Assembly (NCBI GenBank): GCA_964481385.1
Contig: CAYZTN010000006.1
Coordinates: forward strand, 1-38,585
From: UMGS1649 sp964481385
GTDB lineage: Bacteria > Bacillota > Clostridia > TANB77 > CAG-465
Direction: 5' to 3'
DNA length: 38,585 nucleotides
The notes below the pieces were generated by a model that was given only the letters and a program-made list of their open reading frames with translations, had not been told where the DNA came from and ran no database searches. Every line of letters begins with the position of its first letter. The first letter of the stretch is position 1. This document shows positions 16,608 through 24,029 of the stretch, piece after piece. The translations under genes were made by a program, and so were the position numbers.

Positions 16608-17487
16608 TAGTTGTAATTCCACATGGAAGGACAAAACCTGACATACTACTTTCTATCCCTATCTCTTCTGTAACAATTTCTCCTTGTTTTAATAACTCAG
16701 GCCTTTTTTCTTTCATAACTATATTTAATAAGTTTGATACTACTGTACCAGACAAACCTCCAGTATATGTATTTACTATGTAAAATACTGGATTATCTGA
16801 CAAAAGCTCTACACAAAGTTCAGTTAAGTTTTCCAAATCTTTTTCTATACTCCAAACTTCTCCCGTAGCACCTCTACCGTAGCTTGGTGGGTCCATGACT
16901 ATAGCGTCATACTTATTTCCACGTCTAATTTCACGCTTTACAAATTTCACTACATCGTCTACTATATACCTTACTTTTGCTTGCTCCAAACCGGATGATT
17001 TAACATTTTCTTTTGCCCACGCTACCATGCCTTTTGAAGAATCTACATGACAAACTGAAGCTCCGGCTTTAAGACACGCTACTGTTGCGCCACCTGTATA
17101 TGCAAACAAATTTAATACTTTTATTTCACGCTTTGGATTTTTATCCAACTCACTTTTAATTATATTATTCATATACACCCAGTTTACATATTGTTCAGGG
17201 AACAACCCCGTATGTTTAAAGCCCATCGGTTTTACGTTAAATATTAAATCGTCAAACTGTACTTCCCATGAAGCTGGGAGCTCTCTTCTTACTTCCCAGT
17301 GTCCACCACCTGTATTACTTCTAATATATCTTGCGTCTGCCGTTTTCCACAACTCTGGCTTTTTTTTCTTGCTCCAAATTATTTGTGGGTCCGGTCTAAT
17401 TAAGGTAAACTTACCCCAACGCTCCAACTTTTCTCCATTTGCCATATCTAATAGCTCATAATCGCTCTTTTTTTTCACTACTTGCAT
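16531..17487 (-). CDS. Class I SAM-dependent methyltransferase (RlmI-like), C-terminus altered by a repeat
   Basis: 318 aa. The Rossmann-type SAM site is LNLFAYTGGATVACLKAG (motif I), followed by an acidic strand end HVDSSKG and the catalytic-type DPPSYGRG. This layout is typical of the 23S rRNA cytosine-C5 methyltransferase-like family without a PUA domain. AAAAGGAGGAGA precedes the ATG at 17485-17487. The natural end of such proteins is near the LPCGITTK segment. From there on, about 27 residues (CHWGRFSLTLLLKNN onward) are encoded by the palindromic repeat at 16577-16607 and the A/T spacer, and the stop is in the spacer. The catalytic core is intact, so activity may survive. The exact substrate is unknown. 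Confidence 0.85.
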   Translation of the reverse strand: MQVVKKKSDYELLDMANGEKLERWGKFTLIRPDPQIIWSKKKKPELWKTADARYIRSNTGGGHWEVRRELPASWEVQFDDLIFNVKPMGFKHTGLFPEQYVNWVYMNNIIKSELDKNPKREIKVLNLFAYTGGATVACLKAGASVCHVDSSKGMVAWAKENVKSSGLEQAKVRYIVDDVVKFVKREIRRGNKYDAIVMDPPSYGRGATGEVWSIEKDLENLTELCVELLSDNPVFYIVNTYTGGLSGTVVSNLLNIVMKEKRPELLKQGEIVTEEIGIESSMSGFVLPCGITTKCHWGRFSLTLLLKNNVINVKLKNI

Positions 17488-17530
17488 ATTTTCTCCTCCT
17501 TTTAAATATTTATTACTAGGTGAATTTATT

Positions 17531-18715
17531 TTGAATATTTATGTTATACACAAACAAAAGTTAACGTACATTATTTTGTCCGTTATGTTTGCCACTTTAA
17601 TTATATTTTTATTATCTAACTCCTTCACACTTAACACAGTCTTAAAACAAAATGTTGAACTGTTTTTGTACAAACTACTTCCAGCTGTTTTTCCTTACAT
17701 ATTTTTAACAAATGTACTAATTGAAAGTGGTTTAATTTACAACTTGTCATTTGGCATGTCTAAAATAGCATCAAAATTGTTTCATATTCCCAAAAACTGC
17801 TGTCCAGCTATTATTATCTCCCTTTTAATGGGATACCCAAATGCAGCAAAATACATTGACTCGTTATACAAAAATAACGCAATATGTCCAAAACGAGCGC
17901 AAATGCTTATAGGGTTTACGAGTAACGCTTCCCCTGCTTACATACTATCCACAATAGGTATTTCTTTTTATAGCAGCATTACCTTAGGAGTTATACTTCT
18001 TACATCACACATACTCTCCTCTTTAATTCTTGGGATACTACTTGGAATTAAATACAAAAATATTATACAACAAACTTCAAACATTTCATATACATTAAAC
18101 AAAAAAACTAAAGGTTTTGAAATAATTTCTAACAGCATATTTGGAACGCTTAAAACTTTAGGTATAATCTTTTGCTTTATGGCCATATTTTCTAGCATAT
18201 CTAAGCTTGTTTGTACCACACTAAATTTAAATGCAAACGTATCTTGCATAATTTTCTCTTTAGCTGAAATCACAAACGGTTTAAGTGCCGTAGCTTTTTC
18301 TACGCTTGGAGAAACTACAAAAATACTAGTTACTTCATTTGCATTAAGCTTTGGCTCTCTTATGATACTTTACCAAATATATGCCGTAGCTCACACGTGC
18401 AAAGTAAGTTTTGGCATATTTTTAAAACACAAAGCACTTCACGGAACACTATCTGTAATAATTACATACATACTTATTAAAGTTTTAGATTTTAAGCTTC
18501 CGACTAAATCTGTATTTTCAAATATACAAAACTCGTATTTTAGTTTAACTAAATACTTTAATATGTTTGCAGTAACCTTTATTTTAACTTGCATTACAAT
18601 TATATTTTGTATAACATTAAACGCCTCAAAGTTAAAGCAGCAAAATATAACTATTGATAAAAAGAACGGTAAGAGCAACACATACTCCAACCGTTATGAA
18701 GGGGATAAAGTTTAA
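17531..18715 (+). CDS. ylbJ: Sporulation integral membrane protein, YlbJ family
   Basis: 394 aa polytopic membrane protein with about eight to nine hydrophobic helices. The conserved pieces PAVFPYIFLTNVLIESG, SLLMGYPNAAKYID and GFTSNASPAYILSTIG match YlbJ, a nucleoside-recognition/Gate-domain protein needed for normal spore formation in Bacillus. The likely start is TTG at 17531-17533, because AGGTGA lies 7 bases upstream; the first ATG (17585) would cut into the first helix. It is divergent from the methyltransferase across only 43 bases. A poorly conserved hydrophilic tail (about the last 30 residues) is Lys/Asn-rich. Confidence 0.85.
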   Translation: MNIYVIHKQKLTYIILSVMFATLIIFLLSNSFTLNTVLKQNVELFLYKLLPAVFPYIFLTNVLIESGLIYNLSFGMSKIASKLFHIPKNCCPAIIISLLMGYPNAAKYIDSLYKNNAICPKRAQMLIGFTSNASPAYILSTIGISFYSSITLGVILLTSHILSSLILGILLGIKYKNIIQQTSNISYTLNKKTKGFEIISNSIFGTLKTLGIIFCFMAIFSSISKLVCTTLNLNANVSCIIFSLAEITNGLSAVAFSTLGETTKILVTSFALSFGSLMILYQIYAVAHTCKVSFGIFLKHKALHGTLSVIITYILIKVLDFKLPTKSVFSNIQNSYFSLTKYFNMFAVTFILTCITIIFCITLNASKLKQQNITIDKKNGKSNTYSNRYEGDKV

Positions 18716-18726
18716 TATGAGGGTAA

Positions 18727-18755
18727 TTATATTATTCGCACCTTTTGCATAAATT
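18727..18755 (+). promoter_or_regulatory. Possible sigma-E type sporulation promoter
   Basis: TTATATT (18727-18733), 14-base spacer, CATAAATT (18748-18755), preceded by G. This resembles the mother-cell sigma-E pattern (KMATATT-N14-CATACAAT) and lies 21 bases before the start of the small gene at 18777. Match by eye only. Confidence 0.35.
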
Positions 18756-18776
18756 ATACATATAGGAGATGATATT

Positions 18777-19034
18777 TTGGATAATAGAAATTTTTTTGAT
18801 CCATATGCACAATTTGGAGCTATAAACACTCCACCTGCATATGTACCATCACAGGCTACAGCAGCTACAAATGAATATATGGGACCTGCAATAAGTCCTA
18901 AAGAGTTTTACGAACAGCAAGAAGTATACTACAGATATTTAATTACGATGATGGATTACAACATGAAATCTCGTGAATATGAAAAAGTATTACGTCAAGA
19001 AAAAACAAATAACAATAGCTCTAAAAGTATATAG
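18777..19034 (+). CDS. Small uncharacterised protein, possibly sporulation-related
   Basis: 85 aa, no family recognised. The start TTG at 18777-18779 has AGGAGATGATAT before it. The N-terminal half is rich in Pro, Ala and Tyr (DPYAQFGAINTPPAYVPSQ), and the C-terminal half is a charged helix (KEFYEQQEVYYRYLITMMD to YEKVLRQEK). No signal peptide or transmembrane helix is seen. It follows ylbJ by 61 bases on the same strand, with a sigma-E-like promoter in the gap and a repeat plus terminator after it. A spore-coat or mother-cell role is a guess from this setting. Confidence 0.65.
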   Translation: MDNRNFFDPYAQFGAINTPPAYVPSQATAATNEYMGPAISPKEFYEQQEVYYRYLITMMDYNMKSREYEKVLRQEKTNNNSSKSI

Positions 19035-19039
19035 CAAAT

Positions 19040-19090
19040 CAAATAGTGTCATTGGGTGTCATTGGGGACGTTTTCAAATGACACTATTTG
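19040..19090. repeat. Palindromic repeat element, copy 4
   Basis: Terminal arms CAAATAGTGTCATT (19040-19053) and its complement ending at 19090 enclose GGACGTTTT. The left unit GTGTCATTGG occurs twice in tandem (19046 and 19058), as in copy 6. The T-rich bases after it mean it may also help terminate the small plus-strand gene ending at 19034. Confidence 0.85.
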
Positions 19091-19106
19091 TTTGTTTTTC
19101 AATTAA

Positions 19107-19138
19107 TTCCTCCTATGTTAAATAGGAGGAACTTTTTT
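19107..19138 (+). terminator. Rho-independent terminator
   Basis: 10-bp perfect stem TTCCTCCTAT (19107-19116) / ATAGGAGGAA (19122-19131), 5-base loop, then CTTTTTT. It fits termination of the plus-strand genes ylbJ/18777. On the other strand it could weakly serve pyk, which ends at 19176. Confidence 0.8.
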
Positions 19139-19175
19139 AAAATAACTCTCTCAATATAATAAATATCACACCCTG

Positions 19176-20648
19176 TTATATTCTAATTACAGCACCCATT
19201 GTTTGCGAAGACAAATAACTACCGGTTGTAGACTCTTTACTTGTTCCGCCACTTACTATTACAATGTCACCTTTAGCCAACTTATCTACTTGAAGTAGTT
19301 TATCCAAACCGGTATTTAATAATTTATCAAAATCATGTTCAGCTTCAACATATATAGCCTCTATTCCCCATTGCATCGCAAGTTGTAAATATGTTTTGTA
19401 ATTTGATGTAACTACATATACTGGACACTCTGGTCTAAAACTAGACAATACACTTGGAGTTTTACCATAGTCAGATACACAAACTATTGCCTTTGCTTCC
19501 GTAAACATTGCGCTACTACACACTGAAAAATTTATTCTCTTTCTAAATATATCTGCATTTTTAGGATCTTCTGGTGTTTCTTTTACATAAGCTCCCATTT
19601 TTTCAACATTACGTTTTTTAAATCTATTCCAGTAATCGATATTGCCTTCTATTTCTTCTGCTATTTTTCCCATAACTTTGATACATTCAACTGGATACTT
19701 TCCACTTGCCGTCTCACCGGATAACATTATGCAACTAGTCCCATCATATATGGCATTAGCTACATCAGATACTTCGGCTCTTGTAGGTCTTGGATTGTTT
19801 ATCATAGATTCCAACATTTGTGTTGCAGTTACAACTATTTTACCAGCAGCAATACACTGTTTTATCATAGACTTTTGAATTACTGGAAGTTTTTCTATTG
19901 CAACTTCTACTCCCATATCTCCTCTTGCTACCATAAGTCCATCTGCTATTTCGAGTATTTCAGAAATGTTTTCAACGCCCTCTTCATTTTCTATCTTAGC
20001 TATTATTTTGACGTTCTTCCCACCAATACCATCTACATAATCACGTAATTCCTCGATATCTTCTTTTCTTCTTACAAAAGAAGCTGCGATATAATCAATA
20101 TCATTTTCAACACCGAATTTAATATCTTGTCTATCTCTATCTGTCATAAAGTCTAAACTTAGTTTAAGTCCTGGTATATTTACACTTTTCTTAGATTTTA
20201 CTATTCCTGTATTTTCTACTGTACATTCTACGAAACTATCTGTAACTCTGTCCGCCACAAGCATTACAAGACCATCATTTAAAAGAATTTTCGTCCCTTC
20301 TTTTACATCTTTTGTGATATTTTTATATGTCACATAAGACACTTCTTCATTACCAATTATTTCTTTTGTAGTTAAAGTAAACTTGTTGCCTTCTTTTAAC
20401 AATATTTCTGGTTTATCAAAATCGCCTAAACGTATTTCAGGTCCTTTTGTATCTAGCATTAAAGCTATACTTGAACCTAGCTTTTTGTTAGTCTCCTTTA
20501 TTAAATCTATCTTTGCTTGATGCTCAGGATATGTTCCGTGAGACATATTAAGTCTTGCTACGTTAAGCCCAGCCTTCACCATACCTTCGAACACCTCTGG
20601 AACCTCTGACGCAGGCCCTATTGTTGCAATTATTTTTGTTTTTCTCAT
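19176..20648 (-). CDS. pyk: Pyruvate kinase
   Basis: Converts phosphoenolpyruvate and ADP to pyruvate and ATP, the last step of glycolysis. It begins MRKTKIIATIGPASE and contains NMSHG, MLDTKGPEIR, AKIENEEGV, MVARGDMGVE and TATQMLESM, the full active-site set, then the regulatory C-terminal domain. 490 aa is the short form without the extra PEP-utiliser domain found in some Firmicutes. A longer open frame begins in the -10 region of the promoter, so the ATG at 20646-20648 with AAGGAG upstream is the start. It is apart from the main glycolytic cluster but on the same strand. Confidence 0.97.
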   Translation of the reverse strand: MRKTKIIATIGPASEVPEVFEGMVKAGLNVARLNMSHGTYPEHQAKIDLIKETNKKLGSSIALMLDTKGPEIRLGDFDKPEILLKEGNKFTLTTKEIIGNEEVSYVTYKNITKDVKEGTKILLNDGLVMLVADRVTDSFVECTVENTGIVKSKKSVNIPGLKLSLDFMTDRDRQDIKFGVENDIDYIAASFVRRKEDIEELRDYVDGIGGKNVKIIAKIENEEGVENISEILEIADGLMVARGDMGVEVAIEKLPVIQKSMIKQCIAAGKIVVTATQMLESMINNPRPTRAEVSDVANAIYDGTSCIMLSGETASGKYPVECIKVMGKIAEEIEGNIDYWNRFKKRNVEKMGAYVKETPEDPKNADIFRKRINFSVCSSAMFTEAKAIVCVSDYGKTPSVLSSFRPECPVYVVTSNYKTYLQLAMQWGIEAIYVEAEHDFDKLLNTGLDKLLQVDKLAKGDIVIVSGGTSKESTTGSYLSSQTMGAVIRI

Positions 20649-20681
20649 AATTTTTTTCTCCTTCCCCAATTTTTTACCAAG

Positions 20682-20709
20682 ATTATACATACTACAACTT
20701 TTATGTTAA
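20682..20709 (-). promoter_or_regulatory. Sigma-A type promoter of pyk
   Basis: Minus strand TTAACA (complement of 20704-20709), 16 bases, TATAAT (complement of 20682-20687), directly preceded by TG. A consensus TTGACA (complement of 20712-20717) lies a little too far for this -10 but could pair with an alternative one. Confidence 0.6.
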
Positions 20710-20766
20710 TTTGTCAATAGTTGTTACTGCCGTTTTATCAGTGTGTCATTTGGAACTCCAGTCACA

Positions 20767-21861
20767 TTAGAAAGTCGTAGCCAAGCGCACACAAATGGTG
20801 TCACTAGTCAATTTGGCATCGTACAAGAAGCCACTGAAATAGTTCGCATACCATGCATAGCGCGTAGTGTGTAGGGACGACGACCAGTAATGATCAGACA
20901 GCCCAAATTTTCCTCTAGTTGAGCTTGTTAAACCGAACGCATAGCCAAATGCAGCCCACTCAGCTCTTGATGGTACGAACCAACCATCTTCTACTTTGTC
21001 TTGTATTACTCCCCACAAATCTCGCGAATTCTGACCATCTGTATCAGATGTCCAGTCGGATATCATATTTACTGTATTTTGTTTACCATTTCCAAAAGTA
21101 TTAGCTGTTCGTGCTATATCAGCACTACCAATCAAAGTGTTATACCAATAAAATGTTGTATAATCTGATGTTGTAAAGTTACTCAGTGACATTACATAAA
21201 ATCTATCTTTTCCACTTCCTGTTGCTTTTAATACTGGCTTTGAGCCATATCCTGCTGCATCTTCTACTGTATAACTTTCCTCAATTATTTCATAGTTTTT
21301 TAATCCACTTACTGCCTCATATAAAAAAGCTCCACTGTCATTATACCACTTTCCACTCGCAGAATGTGCTAAGTCTGCAAATATAACTCCATCTACTGTA
21401 CCATCTCCATCTATGTCTGCAAAGTATCCTATGTATTTACTTCTTTCTACTCCGTCTACAATTTCTATTTCTTTTCCTATTACAACTTTCATATTAAGGT
21501 CTTTCACCACTGCTTTTTCAGTTTCGTCTTCTGTCTCGTACACCAGTTTTCCATTTATTACTTTTAATCCTTCTTTGTATTTGTCTGGTACATTTCCAAA
21601 TATTTTTTCATATTCTTCATTTTCATACGTTATATTTAAAGTACTTCTATCGAAATTAGCATTTTCAGATAATTTATTTGTTACATACATTTCATATGCT
21701 TCTTTGTAGTTTGCCAAATCTTGCTTAAATACAGTACTACTTGTCTGTCCTATTATATTTGTATTACTCAAGCTTATTATCACTATTGTAGCAAGTATGC
21801 TTAATACAAGTATAGTTATAACTAAAACTATAAGTGACACGGCTGTTTTGTTGTTTTTCAT
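20767..21861 (-). CDS. Exported pilin-like protein with C-type-lectin-like C-terminus
   Basis: 364 aa. The prepilin-like leader (SLIVLVITILVLSILAT after a short basic start) is nearly identical to that of the gene at 3318-4598, followed by a helical stretch and a beta-rich middle part with FADIDGDGTVDG, a possible Ca2+-binding loop. The end, DGWFVPSRAEWAAFGYAFG, then DHYWSSS, YAWYANYFSG and CVRLATTF, matches the C-type-lectin-like fold found in surface proteins and in many variable proteins of diversity-generating retroelements. The last 120 bases (20771-20890) are 48% GC, while 21561-21680 in the same gene is 23%. AGGAAGGA precedes the ATG at 21859-21861. The likely role is a displayed binding protein; the ligand is unknown. 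Confidence 0.82.
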   Translation of the reverse strand: MKNNKTAVSLIVLVITILVLSILATIVIISLSNTNIIGQTSSTVFKQDLANYKEAYEMYVTNKLSENANFDRSTLNITYENEEYEKIFGNVPDKYKEGLKVINGKLVYETEDETEKAVVKDLNMKVVIGKEIEIVDGVERSKYIGYFADIDGDGTVDGVIFADLAHSASGKWYNDSGAFLYEAVSGLKNYEIIEESYTVEDAAGYGSKPVLKATGSGKDRFYVMSLSNFTTSDYTTFYWYNTLIGSADIARTANTFGNGKQNTVNMISDWTSDTDGQNSRDLWGVIQDKVEDGWFVPSRAEWAAFGYAFGLTSSTRGKFGLSDHYWSSSLHTTRYAWYANYFSGFLYDAKLTSDTICVRLATTF

Positions 21862-22114
21862 ATTTTTTCCTTCCTCTTTCCTTTGTTTTTAAATGAAAAA
21901 ACTGCAAATTTAGACACAAAAACGACTTACACCACACACGCTTTTTAAGTATACAAAGCATAGGTCAAATATTATTTGTCCTTGAAACTCGTTATTTAAA
22001 GCTTTTTGTTCTCACTTTACATAATTTCCTAATTTTTTATCTGCACTTTCTCTCCTTTTATGATAAGATTTTATACCAAAACTTTGATATATTCAATAGT
22101 TTTGTGGTACAAAC

Positions 22115-22141
22115 ACAATTTTTTTAAAATTCCATAATATA
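22115..22141 (+). promoter_or_regulatory. Sigma-K type late-sporulation promoter
   Basis: AC (22115-22116), 16-base spacer, CATAATATA (22133-22141), matching the sigma-K consensus AC-N16/17-CATANNNTA, 23 bases before the start of the gene at 22165. The rest of the 21862-22164 gap is A/T-rich and shows no further gene. Confidence 0.5.
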
Positions 22142-22164
22142 TTAATATAAACGGGGTGAAGTTG

Positions 22165-22476
22165 GTGGATAATGTATGTTACACGGTAATTGTTAGACAA
22201 CAAATGTGTCAAAGTGGAACTCCAGTCACACGTGAAAATGCATATTCTAATGTATCGCAAGATAGCGTATTAGAACTTCTAAATGGTTATACATTAAGGA
22301 TCAGGGCTTCCATGAACAACACATCAAATTTACGTTTTACCAATACTATGTTTGGAATAGACATACAATTTAACATTACAAATGACACAGTTACAACCTT
22401 TGATTTACCAGTAGAGAATACGATTTTTAGGGTAAATGTGTATATACAAGCAAGATGCTGTAAAGATTGTACTTAA
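22165..22476 (+). CDS. Small Cys-containing beta-rich protein, candidate spore-surface protein
   Basis: 103 aa from GTG 22165-22167, chosen because GGGGTGA lies 5 bases upstream (an alternative GTG at 22156 overlaps that site). No family recognised. It has no signal peptide or membrane helix. It is rich in Asn, Thr and Val with alternating hydrophobic residues (TLRIRASMNNTSNLRF, FDLPVENTIFRVNVYI), which suggests beta strands, and ends in a Cys cluster RCCKDCT. It is followed after 19 bases by a second Cys-rich protein and preceded by a sigma-K-like promoter. Together these suggest cross-linked spore coat or exosporium proteins, by inference only. Confidence 0.6.
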   Translation: MDNVCYTVIVRQQMCQSGTPVTRENAYSNVSQDSVLELLNGYTLRIRASMNNTSNLRFTNTMFGIDIQFNITNDTVTTFDLPVENTIFRVNVYIQARCCKDCT

Positions 22477-22495
22477 TACATAGAAAGGGGTATTT

Positions 22496-22792
22496 ATGAA
22501 CACAAATTCGGTAACGCTAGTTATAACTGATTGTTGTTGCACTAAATGTTGCACGTCAAACAAAGAAACAACTAGAATAATAACAAATAACACTGAGTTT
22601 ATTTCTTTGCAAAATAACTACTACATAAGAGTAATTGGCACAAGCCAAAATTATGCTCTACTCGAAATAACCAACGGCTCAATATACTACATACGCAAAG
22701 CTTTCTTAAATATCCCCATAAGCTTATGTTTAAGCGATAGCTGCCCCGTACACAGGATCACCATTACAACAACTTCAATATATTTTTTATAA
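22496..22792 (+). CDS. Small Cys-rich protein, partner of the preceding gene
   Basis: 98 aa, unrecognised. AAAGGGG precedes the ATG at 22496. The N-terminus VTLVITDCCCTKCCTSN carries five Cys in six positions, and a further Cys pair (LCLSDSC) occurs near the C-terminus. Between them are Ile/Thr/Asn-rich beta-type segments (YYIRVIGTSQNYALLEI). Like its neighbour it lacks an export signal, as expected for proteins assembled on the spore from the mother cell. Cys clusters of this kind suggest disulfide cross-linking or metal binding. It is co-transcribed with the gene at 22165. Confidence 0.6.
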   Translation: MNTNSVTLVITDCCCTKCCTSNKETTRIITNNTEFISLQNNYYIRVIGTSQNYALLEITNGSIYYIRKAFLNIPISLCLSDSCPVHRITITTTSIYFL

Positions 22793-22847
22793 TAACTTAT
22801 TTTAGATTATTTGTATTACAACCTAAAAATGCAACAAAAAAGTGAGA

Positions 22848-22872
22848 TGTAGATAATTTTTTATTATCTACA
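22848..22872. other. Inverted repeat between convergent genes
   Basis: 9-bp arms TGTAGATAA (22848-22856) and TTATCTACA (22864-22872) with a T-rich 7-base loop. It lies between the plus-strand pair ending at 22792 and the minus-strand gene ending at 22940. There is no U-tail, so it is only a weak terminator candidate. Confidence 0.3.
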
Positions 22873-22939
22873 CCCCTACCATCGACTTAGAATCTAAATA
22901 AAACATGTAAATTTTTTACTATTTTATAACTATGTAGTA

Positions 22940-23680
22940 CTATATAGAATACTTATATATATTAACTACTGGGAAAAAACCACCCATTCCAAACTTATAT
23001 GTCGTAATATAGTGTTCTACTTCACATTCAGAAAGACATTGAGTAGCGCTAACCGTATAATATGCCCATTGTTTACCAGATTCTCTATCTTTATCACTGA
23101 CTAAAGTCATAGTTGTAATTCCCATAGGTATTAAATCACTCCAACTACTCTTAGTATATTTATACCCACTGTATGTATTTTCAATCCAATTATTATCTAA
23201 TGCAAATAATTCCTCCAAAGTAATAAGTCTTATTTTGTATCCGTCAACTTCCTTAAGAGCTGCTGCCACTCTACTTTGTTGTGATTGCATATATTTATCT
23301 AATGCAGAGCCTTTATATTCTACAAATTTTTTATACATTTGGTTAAATACGTCATACGCCCCGTTATCAACTTGCAAGTATGTTGCATAATCTTCTTGAC
23401 CTAATGCAGTAACATAGTCTTCAGTAGTTCCACTATTTTTTATAACTGTCCACTTACTACCATCGCTTAATGTTATTTCGTCTCCTACTTTATACTCTTT
23501 ATATTCTACTTTTGTAGTGTTATTAACATCATTATTATTTATATTTCCACCATTATTTGTTATTTCTTTATCTTGACTAGTTTTATCTACTAGTATATAC
23601 ACACCCATAGCAATTATTACTGCAAACAACGCATAAACTAATACAACTAGTCCTGTATTTACGTTTTTTTCTTCTCCCAT
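22940..23680 (-). CDS. Membrane-anchored extracellular protein, unknown function
   Basis: 246 aa. A short cytoplasmic N-terminus (MGEEKNVN) is followed by one transmembrane helix (LVVLVYALFAVIIAMGVYIL, about residues 11-30) and an Asn-rich linker (NNGGNINNNDVNN). The extracellular domain opens with YKVGDEITLSDGSKWTVIKNSG and ends GGFFPVVNIYKYSI. This layout resembles DUF6273-like surface domains common in Clostridia, whose C-termini also end in a conserved Pro-Val-x-(Asn/Leu) strand. AGGAGGG precedes the ATG. No catalytic motif was seen. It stands alone, flanked by the convergent Cys-rich pair and the eno terminator. Confidence 0.75.
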   Translation of the reverse strand: MGEEKNVNTGLVVLVYALFAVIIAMGVYILVDKTSQDKEITNNGGNINNNDVNNTTKVEYKEYKVGDEITLSDGSKWTVIKNSGTTEDYVTALGQEDYATYLQVDNGAYDVFNQMYKKFVEYKGSALDKYMQSQQSRVAAALKEVDGYKIRLITLEELFALDNNWIENTYSGYKYTKSSWSDLIPMGITTMTLVSDKDRESGKQWAYYTVSATQCLSECEVEHYITTYKFGMGGFFPVVNIYKYSI

Positions 23681-23822
23681 TACTTTTCCCTCCTACCATT
23701 AAAGAATATATCATATTTTTGTATTTTGCAATACAACTTATAAATTGTCACAAAAACGGAACAATATTGTAATACGCAGTTAATACAACGCTTATCGCAA
23801 TTACACTCTTGTTTTTATATAT

Positions 23823-23857
23823 AAAAAATGAACTAGGCGTTTTGAGTCCACCTAGCT
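23823..23857 (-). terminator. Rho-independent terminator after eno
   Basis: Minus strand: 9-bp stem with two G-T wobbles (23849-23857 with 23831-23839), 9-base loop, then CATTTTTT (23823-23830). It lies about 170 bases after the eno stop and closes the glycolytic cluster. The rest of the 23681-24029 gap is A/T-rich, with a small inverted repeat ATCAAT...ATTGAT around 23862-23881 but no gene. Confidence 0.7.
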
Positions 23858-24029
23858 CGACATCAATCTGACATCATTGATTAACTTAAGTTACATATAG
23901 TATACACTAAATGTCCAATAAAATCACACATTTATTATAATTTTAAATTTTCTTGGAATTTGGGGTACACTATATTAACTATATAAAATAGTATATATAC
24001 TTACCAATAAACTATACATGTGTTTTTGA

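Noticed and set aside
18632..18829. Minus-strand frame with a hydrophobic helix (FIPFITVGVCVALTVLF)
   Set aside because: It overlaps the end of ylbJ and the start of the small plus-strand gene, both of which have proper ribosome sites. Its own start lacks one. The hydrophobic part is intriguing but not enough.
20649..20690. Fourteen extra codons at the front of pyk
   Set aside because: They overlap the -10 region of the pyk promoter and are not part of the conserved pyruvate kinase start.
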